Shown here: in pieces, positions 44,218 through 52,088 of the stretch
How the letters are laid out: each line of letters begins with the position of its first letter
How positions within the stretch are numbered: position 1 is the first letter of the stretch
DNA from: Betaproteobacteria bacterium
GTDB taxonomy: Bacteria; Pseudomonadota; Gammaproteobacteria; Burkholderiales; Casimicrobiaceae
DNA: 64,000 nucleotides
Reading direction: 5' to 3'
Assembly (NCBI GenBank): GCA_016717855.1
Contig: JADKEV010000029.1
Span: 19,523-83,522 of the forward strand
Made by a program: the position numbers and the translations under genes
The notes under the pieces: generated by a model
The model's database searches: none
The model's input: the letters and a program-made list of their open reading frames with translations, nothing else
What the model was told of the DNA's origin: nothing

Positions 44218-44979
44218 GTGCCAACGCTGCTAGCCATCATGATTGCCTGCGTCGGTGGCGGCGTCCTGTCGGTCGCCGCGGCCGCGTTGACGCTGGGCCT
44301 GCGCGCAACGTGGATCAACAAGTTCGTCGCCTTCGCCGTGGGTGCGCTGCTGGGCGCGGTGTTCCTCGAAGTGCTCCCGCACGCGCTGGAGTCCGGCAAA
44401 CCTGCTGAAGAGATCCTGACCGTCGTCCTCATCGGCGTCGTGCTGTTCTTCGTGCTGGAGAAGATCGTCATCTGGCGGCACAGCCACGACCACGGCCACG
44501 GCGAGGAGGTTCTGGAGGAACATGACCATGGGCGCTCGGGCTGGATGATCCTGATCGGCGACACGTTTCACAACTTTTGCGACGGCGTGGTCATCGCCGC
44601 CGCGTTTCTCGCCGACTTCAACCTGGGCGTGGTCACCGCGGTCGCCATCGTCGCGCATGAGGTGCCGCAGGAGGTGGGCGACTTCCTGGTGCTGTTGCAT
44701 TCGGGCTTCAGCAAGCGCCAGGCGTTGCTGTTCAACATGGGCTCGAGCCTGGGCTCGGTGATCGGCGGCCTGGTCGGGTACTGGGCACTGGCGTCGGTCC
44801 AGCACTGGGTGCCGTACGCGCTCGCACTCGCCGCCGCGAGCATGATCTATGTCGCGGTCGCCGACCTGATTCCGGGATTGCAGCGGCGCGCGAAACTCGC
44901 CGAGACGGTCCTGCAACTGGTGCTGCTGGGGCTGGGCATCGGCGCGATCGCGCTCGTGCAGCATCTGCTCAAGCACTAG
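44218..44979 (+). CDS. ZIP-family metal transporter
   Basis: The 253-residue membrane protein has eight hydrophobic helices, a His-rich cytosolic loop (HSHDHGHGEEVLEEHDHG, about 86-104), HNFCDGVVIA in helix 4 and HEVPQEVGDF in helix 5, the metal-site pair of ZIP proteins. It should bring zinc or a similar divalent metal into the cytoplasm. It starts with GTG three bases after the pgeF stop. Confidence 0.92.
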   Translation: MPTLLAIMIACVGGGVLSVAAAALTLGLRATWINKFVAFAVGALLGAVFLEVLPHALESGKPAEEILTVVLIGVVLFFVLEKIVIWRHSHDHGHGEEVLEEHDHGRSGWMILIGDTFHNFCDGVVIAAAFLADFNLGVVTAVAIVAHEVPQEVGDFLVLLHSGFSKRQALLFNMGSSLGSVIGGLVGYWALASVQHWVPYALALAAASMIYVAVADLIPGLQRRAKLAETVLQLVLLGLGIGAIALVQHLLKH

Positions 44980-45073
44980 CAGGCTGCTAGCCGCCGGCCG
45001 TAGCGCCGGGGCGGCAAACTCGCTACACTCCAGAGATCATCCCCGAGACCACCGCACGCCCCCCGAAGCAGCC

Positions 45074-46738
45074 ATGAACGAAGGCAACTGGCAGGCAGTC
45101 GCAGAGCAATGGCAGGACGCAGGCGCCTCCTGGCTGCAGGCATTCGCCAACCAGTCCGCGCAGCCCTCGGAACCGGCGCAACGGTATTGGCAGAGCATCG
45201 GCGAGTCCTGGTCCAAATGGGCGGGCGAGTGGCAGCACTGGGCCGCGCAAGGTCTCGGCAATCCGGCGGCCACGGTCGCCGATCGCCGGTTCGACGGGCC
45301 TGCGTGGCAGACCCCGTATTTCGCGCTGCTGCGCGACCAGTACCTGGCGACATGCAAGTACTGGCAGGATGCGGTCGAGGCTGCCGAGGTGCCGCCGCGC
45401 GACAAGGAGCGCCTGCGCTTCGCGGTCCGGCAATGGCTCGACGCGATGGCGCCGACCAACTTCCCGGCCACCAATCCGGAAGCGATCAAGCTGGCCCTGG
45501 CAACCGAAGGAGAGAGCCTGCGCAAGGGGGCCGAGAACCTCGCCGCCGATTTCGCCAGGGGGCGCGTGTCGATGACCGACGAGTCGGCGTTCGCGGTCGG
45601 CCGCAACCTAGCGGTCACGCCCGGAGCCGTCGTCTACCGCAACGACCTGATCGAGCTGATCCAGTATGCGCCGGCGACCGCGAAGGTGCACCAGCGGCCG
45701 CTGCTGATCGTCCCGCCCTGCATCAACAAGTACTACATCCTCGACCTGCAGCCCGGGAATTCGCTGGTGCGCTATGCAGTGGGCGAGGGCCACACCGTGT
45801 TCATGATCTCGTGGCGCAACATTCCGCAGGAGCTGGGCGGGCTGACCTGGGACGACTACCTCGAGCAGGGCGTCTTCGCGGCGCTGGCGGCCGTCAAGGC
45901 GATAGCCGGCGCAAAGTCCTGCAATGCGCTCGGCTTCTGCGTCGGCGGCACGCTGCTGGCCTGCGCGCTGGCCATACTCGCCGCGCGCGGGGACGATTCC
46001 GTCGCCAGCGTGACGCTGCTCACGACCATGCTGGACTACGCCGATCCGGGGCAGATCGGCGTGTACATCGACGAAATGGCGCTGGCCGCGCGCGAACCGG
46101 CGCTGCTGGGCGGGGAGCGCATCAACGGCAGCGAACTCGCGGGCGCGTTCGCGAGCCTGCGCGCGAACGAGCTGGTGTGGTCATTCGTGATCAACAATTA
46201 CCTGAAGGGCAAGACCCCGCCGGCGTTCGACCTGCTGTACTGGAACGGGGACAGCGCGAACCTGCCGGGCCCGATGTACGCCTGGTATCTGCGCAACTGT
46301 TACATCGGCAACCTGTTGCGCCAGCCGGGCCGGCTGACGATGTGCGGAACGCCGGTCGACCTGGGCGCCGTGCGGCTGCCGGCCTACGTGCTTGCCACCC
46401 GCGAAGACCACATCGTTCCCTGGCGCTCGGCGTATCGCAGCGTGCGGCTGCTGGGCGGCGACGCGGAATTCGTGTTGGGCGGCAGCGGCCACATCGCGGG
46501 CGTCATCAACCCGGCGGCGAAGAACCGGCGCGAGTACTGGGTCGACGGGCTGCAGGGCGCCGACGCCGACGAATGGCTGGCCAGCGCCGAGGAGAGAAAG
46601 GGCAGCTGGTGGACGCATTGGCGGACATGGCTGCGCAGGCACGCCGGCGGCAAGCGCGCGGCGCCTGCCGCGGCGGGCAATCGCGAGTATCCGGCGCTCG
46701 ACCCGGCGCCCGGCCGCTACGTGCTGGAAGCGGCGTGA
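45074..46738 (+). CDS. phaC: Class I polyhydroxyalkanoate synthase
   Basis: PhaC polymerises (R)-3-hydroxyacyl-CoA into PHB. The 554-residue enzyme has the N-terminal PHBC domain (about 80-250, PTNFPATNPEA), an alpha/beta hydrolase domain with the lipase-like box GFCVGG holding Cys289, Asp445 (REDHIVPW) and His473 (GSGHIAGVINP) as the catalytic triad. The length fits class I. The ATG is 94 bases after the ZIP gene. phaB follows. Confidence 0.97.
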   Translation: MNEGNWQAVAEQWQDAGASWLQAFANQSAQPSEPAQRYWQSIGESWSKWAGEWQHWAAQGLGNPAATVADRRFDGPAWQTPYFALLRDQYLATCKYWQDAVEAAEVPPRDKERLRFAVRQWLDAMAPTNFPATNPEAIKLALATEGESLRKGAENLAADFARGRVSMTDESAFAVGRNLAVTPGAVVYRNDLIELIQYAPATAKVHQRPLLIVPPCINKYYILDLQPGNSLVRYAVGEGHTVFMISWRNIPQELGGLTWDDYLEQGVFAALAAVKAIAGAKSCNALGFCVGGTLLACALAILAARGDDSVASVTLLTTMLDYADPGQIGVYIDEMALAAREPALLGGERINGSELAGAFASLRANELVWSFVINNYLKGKTPPAFDLLYWNGDSANLPGPMYAWYLRNCYIGNLLRQPGRLTMCGTPVDLGAVRLPAYVLATREDHIVPWRSAYRSVRLLGGDAEFVLGGSGHIAGVINPAAKNRREYWVDGLQGADADEWLASAEERKGSWWTHWRTWLRRHAGGKRAAPAAAGNREYPALDPAPGRYVLEAA

Positions 46739-46807
46739 GCGGGGAGACGGCGACGACTCATTGATTTGCAGGCGGAAGTTCAATCGACAACAAAAGAGGA
46801 GAACAAC

Positions 46808-47551
46808 ATGGCACAACGCGTAGCATTGGTCACCGGCGGCATGGGCGGTCTGGGCGAGGCAATCTGCATCAAGCTCGCCGCGCTCGGGCACAAGGTCGTC
46901 ACGACCCACTCGCCGGGCAACACCAAGGCGCAGGAATGGCTGGACTCGATGACCAAGCTGGGCTTCAGCTTCCATGCCTACCCCTGCGACGTCGCCAGCT
47001 TCGACAGCGCGCAGGCCTGCCTGAAGAGGGTGGCCGGGGAAGTCGGCGCGATCGACGTGCTGGTGAACAACGCCGGCATCACCCGCGACACGACGTTCCG
47101 GAAAATGGACAAGGCGAGCTGGGACGCGGTCATCGAGACAAACCTGGATTCGGTGTTCAACATGACCAAGAACGTGATCGACGGCATGGCCGAGCGCGGC
47201 TGGGGCCGGGTGATCAACATTTCGTCGGTCAACGGCCAGAAGGGCGCGTTCGGGCAGACCAACTACTCGGCGGCCAAGGCCGGGATGCACGGCTTCACCA
47301 AGGCCGCGGCACTGGAGTATTCGAAGAAAGGCGTGACCGTCAACACGATCTCGCCGGGCTACATCGGCACCAAGATGGTCATGGCGATACCCACCGAAGT
47401 CCTCGAGTCCAAGATCATCCCGCAGATCCCGATGGGGCGGCTGGGCAAGCCCGAGGAGGTCGCGGGGCTGGTCGCGTATCTGTCGTCGGACGAGGCCGCA
47501 TTCGTCACCGGCGCCAACATCGCGATCAACGGCGGGCAGCACATGCAGTGA
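46808..47551 (+). CDS. phaB: Acetoacetyl-CoA reductase
   Basis: PhaB reduces acetoacetyl-CoA to (R)-3-hydroxybutyryl-CoA with NADPH, feeding PhaC. The 247-residue short-chain dehydrogenase has VTGGMGGLGEAI (about 8-19), NNAGITRD (about 88), and the catalytic ISSVNGQKGAFGQTNYSAAKAG with Ser, Tyr and Lys at about 139-157. GAFGQTNYSAAKAG is highly typical of PhaB. AGGAG lies seven bases before the ATG. It overlaps the next gene at GTGA. Confidence 0.96.
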   Translation: MAQRVALVTGGMGGLGEAICIKLAALGHKVVTTHSPGNTKAQEWLDSMTKLGFSFHAYPCDVASFDSAQACLKRVAGEVGAIDVLVNNAGITRDTTFRKMDKASWDAVIETNLDSVFNMTKNVIDGMAERGWGRVINISSVNGQKGAFGQTNYSAAKAGMHGFTKAAALEYSKKGVTVNTISPGYIGTKMVMAIPTEVLESKIIPQIPMGRLGKPEEVAGLVAYLSSDEAAFVTGANIAINGGQHMQ

Positions 47552-48216
47552 ACGCGATCTCCCCCACCGAGTACCTCGCCCCCGACGTCCCCGGCTCGCT
47601 GCCCTGGCAGGACGTGCCGCTGGTCCGCGCGACCAAGGAGTCCCTGCGCGGCTACGGCTGCCTGGTCGACGACTATCACGATTACCCGATCGAGATCGTC
47701 ACCTGGCCGCAGCCGGGACGGCGCGCGATCGATCCCGGCACCGGGAACGAAGGCGGCACCACGCATGGCAACTTCGACTTCTGGTGGGAGGGCGAGACGC
47801 TGTACGGCAAGAACCAGGCGGTGGCCAGCAATCACTACCTGCTCGGCTGGTCGTGCAATCCGGCCGACGTGAAGAAGGAACCGGACATGCGCCCGGACCG
47901 CTCGCGCGTCCTGCTCTGGCATGCCAACTACCATCCCGATGGCGGGCAGTTGTTCTTCCCGCTCAAGGGCGAGGCGTTTGTCTGCCCGCTGGCGCTGCCG
48001 GGGGACGACGTGCGCCCGGCGCAGTTCGTCGCCTTCTACGTCGAGGGCGGCAAGGGCCTCTACATCCATCCCAACGTGTGGCACGAGGCGGTGTTTCCGC
48101 TGGCCGCGCGCGCAAGCTTCTACGACGAGCAGGGCAAGGTCCATGCGCGGATCAGCTGCAACATCGCGAAGGAGTTCGGGGTGTTCCTGAATGTGCCGTT
48201 GCGCGGGGTGAGGTAG
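47548..48216 (+). CDS. Ureidoglycolate lyase-like (AllA-type) cupin
   Basis: The 222-residue protein resembles the AllA/ureidoglycolate lyase family: GYGCLVDDYHDYPIEIVTWP, then DFWWEGETLYGKNQAV, then LLGW, and the late GKGLYIHPNVWHEAVFPL, where the His residues should hold the cupin metal. AllA itself is about 170 residues, so this is a longer branch. The gene start GTG overlaps the phaB stop by four bases. No other purine-degradation gene is present, so the substrate may differ. Confidence 0.65.
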   Translation: MNAISPTEYLAPDVPGSLPWQDVPLVRATKESLRGYGCLVDDYHDYPIEIVTWPQPGRRAIDPGTGNEGGTTHGNFDFWWEGETLYGKNQAVASNHYLLGWSCNPADVKKEPDMRPDRSRVLLWHANYHPDGGQLFFPLKGEAFVCPLALPGDDVRPAQFVAFYVEGGKGLYIHPNVWHEAVFPLAARASFYDEQGKVHARISCNIAKEFGVFLNVPLRGVR

Positions 48217-48298
48217 GGCCGGGGGCAAGGCGGCGAAGCCTGACCCGGCGCGCGCCGGTACCCGGCCCGACCGATAACGCAAGCACGGAGAAACACGG

Positions 48299-48820
48299 AT
48301 GGCACGCATCCCCTACGCCGACCCGGCCGCAAATCCCGACATCGCCTTGCTCGCCGAGCAGATCAAGCTTGAACGCGGCGGCAAGCTGCTCAATCTCTAC
48401 AAGATGCTGTTGCACAGCCCGCCGGTGGCGCGCGGCTGGCTCAACCTGTTCACCGCGATCCGGCAGCAGACCGTGCTGCCCGGACGCTATCGCGAACTGG
48501 CGATCCTGCGCGTCGCGGTGCTGAACGGCGCCGACTACGAGTTCGCGCAGCACGTGCCGTTCGCGCTTAAGGACGGATGCACTCCGGAACAGGTGGAAGC
48601 GGTGCGCGTGGGCTCGTCGTCGCCACTGTTCGATGTGAAGGATCGCGCGGTGCTCGCCTACACCGAGGCGATGACCCGCGACATCCGCGTGCCCGAGGCG
48701 GTGTTCGCGCAGGTCAAGGAACTGTTCCCCGACCGTGGAGTGGTCGAGCTCACTGCTACTGTCGCCGGGTACAACCTGGTCTCCCGCTTTCTGGAAGCGA
48801 TGGCGATCGATCACGAGTGA
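48299..48820 (+). CDS. Carboxymuconolactone decarboxylase-family protein
   Basis: The 173-residue protein belongs to the AhpD/CMD fold: LLHSPPVARGWLNLFTAIRQQTVLPGRYRELAILRVAVLNGADYEFAQHVPFALKDGCTPEQ has the helical core with ERELAILRVA-like and E..QH residues. The AhpD CxxC pair is absent, so it is unlikely to be a peroxidase reductase. It may hydrolyse or decarboxylate a small metabolite. It follows the AllA-like gene after 82 bases. Confidence 0.8.
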   Translation: MARIPYADPAANPDIALLAEQIKLERGGKLLNLYKMLLHSPPVARGWLNLFTAIRQQTVLPGRYRELAILRVAVLNGADYEFAQHVPFALKDGCTPEQVEAVRVGSSSPLFDVKDRAVLAYTEAMTRDIRVPEAVFAQVKELFPDRGVVELTATVAGYNLVSRFLEAMAIDHE

Positions 48821-48853
48821 GCCGGCGCGAGGTTTCGTGGTTTCGAAATATGT

Positions 48854-48929
48854 GCTCCACCCACCATCGATGGGTATCGCTGCGCTCCACCCACCATCGA
48901 TGGGTATCGCTGCGCTCCACCCATCCTAC
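48854..48929. repeat. Tandem 30-bp repeats of the dispersed palindrome arm
   Basis: Two full 30-base units begin at 48854 and 48884 (GCTCCACCCACCATCGATGG...) and a third partial unit at 48914 ends in CCCATCCTAC. The period is exactly 30 with no differences visible. Inside each unit CATCGATG is a small palindrome. CTA at 48926-48928 is the complement of the apbE stop codon. Confidence 0.85.
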
Positions 48930-49942
48930 GGGATTGTTGAAGTCAGCGTCCCCGATACGGTTCCCTCGCGGTCGACCAGCAGGTACGGCAATCCCTGCTC
49001 CCGCAGGTACTCCTCGGCGCCATCCCCTTTGAGCATCGCGATGGTCGCGCAACTTCCGGCGACCGTGCACAGCGGCGCGATGACGCTGACCGCTTGCGGG
49101 CCGTCGACGGGCCAGCCGGTGCGCGGATCCAGGATGTGGCAGTAGCGCTTGCTGTCGCGGACGAAGAAGCGCTCGTAATCGCCGCTGGTGGCGAGTCCGC
49201 CCTCGCGCAACGGCACGTGGGCAATGCTGTGCCCGGGGCTCCGTGGATGCGCGATGCCGACCTGCCACGGCCGTCCATCCGGATGCGCGCCGATGATGCG
49301 CAGGTCGCCGCCAAGGTTGACCAGGCCGTGCCGGATGCCGAGCGCGCCGGCCGCGGCCGCGGCGCGGTCGGCCGCGTACTCCTTGCCGATGCCGCCGAAG
49401 TCGATCTCCATTCCGGCTTCGAGTGCGATCGTGCCGCCGCGGGAATCGCCAGTGGGATTGCCACCGGGACTGCTACCGGGACTGCTACCGGAATCGCCGC
49501 GGGAATCGCCACCGGTTTCGCCGCCGGACAGTCCGCGCCCCGCCGCAGTGCCGCCTCCGCGCCGGACGCGCTCCCAGCCGATGCGCGCCAGCGCGCTCTC
49601 GAGCGCCGCCGGATCGGGCAGCGTGCCGCGCTTGAAATCCCACACGCGGCGCAGTACGCCCGAAGTGATGTCGAACAGGCCGCCGCTTTGGCGCCAGCAC
49701 GCATCGGCATAGTCGAGCAGCGCCGCGGTCTCGGCATCGATCACCACCGGGGCGCCGCCGGCGGCACGATTGATCGCGGTGAGCGCCGAGTCGTCCCGGT
49801 ATCGGGAATACTTGGCCTCTATCCGCTCCACCTCGACTTGCGCCGCGGCGAACGCGCCGCGCGCGTCGTCGGGATGGGCCGCATGAAGCTGCACTTCGGC
49901 GATGCCCGCCATCGCTGGGAAAGTATGTCGGTAGGACTGCAT
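48926..49942 (-). CDS. apbE: FAD:protein FMN transferase (ApbE) with a 12-bp minisatellite insertion
   Basis: ApbE attaches FMN covalently to Ser or Thr of target proteins outside the cytoplasm. The 338-residue protein has YSRYRDDSALTAIN (about 46-59), GGLFDITSGVLRRVW (about 85), MEIDFGGIGKEYAADRA (about 180), LVNLGGDLRI and CHILDPRTGWPV (about 266). A Gly/Ser/Asp-rich insert at about 139-167 is encoded by the 49442-49525 repeats. No signal peptide is obvious. The TAG stop lies in the downstream tandem repeat. It follows the DUF3570 gene by 19 bases, so that protein is a likely substrate. Confidence 0.93.
   Translation of the reverse strand: MQSYRHTFPAMAGIAEVQLHAAHPDDARGAFAAAQVEVERIEAKYSRYRDDSALTAINRAAGGAPVVIDAETAALLDYADACWRQSGGLFDITSGVLRRVWDFKRGTLPDPAALESALARIGWERVRRGGGTAAGRGLSGGETGGDSRGDSGSSPGSSPGGNPTGDSRGGTIALEAGMEIDFGGIGKEYAADRAAAAAGALGIRHGLVNLGGDLRIIGAHPDGRPWQVGIAHPRSPGHSIAHVPLREGGLATSGDYERFFVRDSKRYCHILDPRTGWPVDGPQAVSVIAPLCTVAGSCATIAMLKGDGAEEYLREQGLPYLLVDREGTVSGTLTSTIP
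49442..49525. repeat. In-frame 12-bp minisatellite within apbE
   Basis: Seven consecutive 12-base units with consensus near GGaaTcGCcaCC (for example GGAATCGCCAGT, GGGACTGCTACC twice, GGAATCGCCGCG) occupy 84 bp. On the coding strand each unit adds four residues of the GGDS / GSSP type, so copy-number change keeps the frame. Confidence 0.85.
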
Positions 49943-49961
49943 CGCGGCGGGCGGCGCCCTG

Positions 49962-51131
49962 CTAGAAACTCTTGCCCAGCCCCACTTGGTAGAACTGCGC
50001 CTTCATCGGCAACAGATCCTTGCCGCTGTCGCTGCCGACCAGGCTGCGCCAGTTGTTGCGCTGCTCGTAATGCTCGACCTTGAAGTCGATGCGCCAGCCA
50101 TCCGCGAACGTCCTGGCGATCTTGAGGCCCGCCGTGACGGCGCCGAACGCCGACAGGCGCTGGTCGGCGGAGTAGGGCTGGTTGAGCGCGAAGCCGGTCG
50201 GGAACGGCGGGCCGTGATAGAAGTCGGCGGCGCTTTGCGTGTAGTAGCGCAGGCCCGGCGTGATCGTCCAGCTCCCGAACTGCCGCACCCATTCGGACCC
50301 CAGCGTGATCGCGCGGATGCCGAACGTGTCGCGGTAATAGCGGGCCGAAAGTCGCAGCGTCGCGTCCGCGGCAGAGAAATGGTGGTTCCAGCGCGTGAGC
50401 CAGGCGAGCTGGTCGCGGTGGTCGGGGCGGACGTCGATGGCTTTGTACGGATCGTCGTAGTAACCGCGTCCGACTGAATACGTCAGGTTCGACTGGACGA
50501 TGTCCCGCGGCGTGAGCACCTGCGTGACGCCGAGCATCAGGTCCGTCGTGCGCTTGCTGCGGCCCCGTGCGACCAGGTTCTCGCTGGTGATGTCGTCCGA
50601 GGCCTGCCCCACGCCGAAGGCGACGGTCGTGTTGTTGTTCTCGGAGGCGATCCGCGCCTCGAGACTGAACGCGCGCGAAATGTAGTCGTGCTCGGTCGAA
50701 TAGGCGAAGCCGGCGGCGATCGCCGCGCGCTCGAAGTAGCGGGTGAGCTTGATGTCGCCCGCCTTGCGCAAATCGTTGACGCCCTCTCCCGAGGCGCCGG
50801 ACAGCGTGTCGTGGAACAGCGGCGAGGCGCCCGACATCGCGTCGAGCACGAACGATCCCTCGACCGCGTACTTGTCGTCGATCGGCAGCAGCAGATGAAA
50901 CGACGGAGCGCTGACGCGCATCCGGCCTTGACCTGCCTGGTAATCGTGGTAGTAGAGGTACTTGAGATCGATGGAGCCCTGTTCAGGAGCGGTCTCCGCG
51001 TGCACGGGCGGCGCCACCGTCGCGGCAACGCCGGCAGCGAGGCCGGGCAAGGCCAGCGCCGCGGAGAGCAGCGAGGCGGCCGCACTCCGGCCGTCGGTTT
51101 TAGTGTCGCGGTTATCGATCGAGGCAGGCAT
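49962..51131 (-). CDS. DUF3570 outer-membrane barrel-like protein with two DxxSGAS motifs
   Basis: The 389-residue protein has a signal peptide (cleavage near HAETA, about 46) and many amphipathic strands, ending in YQVGLGKSF with a terminal Phe, as in outer membrane proteins. SFVLDAMSGAS at about 93-103 and DTLSGAS at 108-114 both match D-x-x-S-G-A-S/T, the ApbE flavinylation motif of NqrC and RnfG proteins. The start at 51131 is chosen because AGGAG lies five bases before it. It is flanked by DUF4266 and apbE in one run. I infer that Ser103 or Ser114 could carry FMN. Confidence 0.85.
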   Translation of the reverse strand: MPASIDNRDTKTDGRSAAASLLSAALALPGLAAGVAATVAPPVHAETAPEQGSIDLKYLYYHDYQAGQGRMRVSAPSFHLLLPIDDKYAVEGSFVLDAMSGASPLFHDTLSGASGEGVNDLRKAGDIKLTRYFERAAIAAGFAYSTEHDYISRAFSLEARIASENNNTTVAFGVGQASDDITSENLVARGRSKRTTDLMLGVTQVLTPRDIVQSNLTYSVGRGYYDDPYKAIDVRPDHRDQLAWLTRWNHHFSAADATLRLSARYYRDTFGIRAITLGSEWVRQFGSWTITPGLRYYTQSAADFYHGPPFPTGFALNQPYSADQRLSAFGAVTAGLKIARTFADGWRIDFKVEHYEQRNNWRSLVGSDSGKDLLPMKAQFYQVGLGKSF

Positions 51132-51189
51132 TGCGCTCCTTGGGGTCAAAATGGGACAAGGCTCACTCGGCGCGCCATCGCAGCCGGGC

Positions 51190-51417
51190 TCAATTGCAGC
51201 CGCAACCGCCGCCGCCGGCGCCGTAGCCGCCGGACGCGTTTTCCTTGCTGGTGTAGATGTGCTGGGTGTAGCGCTCTTCGAGCAGGTCGCCCGCGAAGCC
51301 CATCGCCGGCTTGGCGAGATCGCCCTTTTCCCATGGCTGGACCGGCTGCAGCGCGCAGCCCCCGAGCAGAACTGCGACCGCGATCAGCAGCGGGCCGGAA
51401 CTGGCATTGCGGTGCAT
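51190..51417 (-). CDS. DUF4266 small lipoprotein with Gly/Cys tail
   Basis: The 75-residue protein has a lipoprotein signal (LLGGC, Cys21) followed by ALQPVQPWEKGDLAKPAM, typical of DUF4266, and a flexible C-terminus GGYGAGGGGCGCN with two cysteines. The function is unknown. It lies 57 bases after tlpA and 58 bases before the DUF3570 gene on the same strand. The CxC-like tail could bind metal or be oxidised and reduced, but that is inference. Confidence 0.85.
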   Translation of the reverse strand: MHRNASSGPLLIAVAVLLGGCALQPVQPWEKGDLAKPAMGFAGDLLEERYTQHIYTSKENASGGYGAGGGGCGCN

Positions 51418-51473
51418 GGCACTCTCCCCGTTCGTGGCAGCGCGACCCCGGGCGGAATCGCGAAAATTACCCT

Positions 51474-52004
51474 TCAGTTGGCGCGCGGCGGCAGCGCCGC
51501 GCGTATCTTCGCTTCCAGTTCATCCCGGTCCGCGTCGCGAAAGCCGGCATGCGCGAACACCACCCGTCCCTGCGGATCGATGAGCACCGAGCCGGGCATG
51601 CCCTTGATCGCATAGAGCGCGGGTGCCGCGCCCTGCGGATCATACGCAATCATGAACCGGGCGGGAACCTGCGCGAGGAAGCGCTCAGCGTCGGGGCGCC
51701 GCTGGTCGACGTTCACGCCCAGTACCACCAGGCCCCCTGCCCCGTACTTTTCCTGCATCGCGTTCATCCACGGGAACGAGCGGCGGCAGGGCGCGCACCA
51801 TGATGCCCAGAAGTCGAGATAGACCAGCTTGCCGCGATAGGCCGACAGTTGCAGCGGCTTGCCGTCGGCGGCCGCCACCGTGAAATCGGGCGCGGGCGCT
51901 CCGGCATCGATGGCGGCGGCGAGAGACGCGAAGAGCATGCAGCAGAACGCCGCGAGCCGCCGGGTCCGGCGGAGTGACGGGGAATCTGCGATGGCTGCGC
52001 GCAT
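51474..52004 (-). CDS. TlpA-family thioredoxin-like disulfide reductase
   Basis: The 176-residue protein has a signal sequence (LAAFCCMLFASLAAAIDAG, cleavage about 35) and a TlpA/ResA fold: APDFTVAAADGKPLQLSAYRGKLVYLDFWASWCAPCRRSFPWMN, with the CAPC active site at about 72-75, and GMPGSVLIDPQGRVVFAHAGF with the cis-Pro at about 137. It probably reduces disulfides in the periplasm. It stands before DUF4266 and just after an exported MsrA, a natural partner. Confidence 0.9.
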   Translation of the reverse strand: MRAAIADSPSLRRTRRLAAFCCMLFASLAAAIDAGAPAPDFTVAAADGKPLQLSAYRGKLVYLDFWASWCAPCRRSFPWMNAMQEKYGAGGLVVLGVNVDQRRPDAERFLAQVPARFMIAYDPQGAAPALYAIKGMPGSVLIDPQGRVVFAHAGFRDADRDELEAKIRAALPPRAN

Positions 52005-52088
52005 GGCGGGACACTAGCATGGCAGCCGTTGCGCCGCCATCGTCGCATCGGCGTGGCGCGCGCGGCGCGTGTGGCGATGGGGCCGGAC

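Noticed and set aside
48854..48929. 30-bp direct repeats as a CRISPR array
   Set aside because: The units are directly abutting with no spacers, and no cas genes are in the window.
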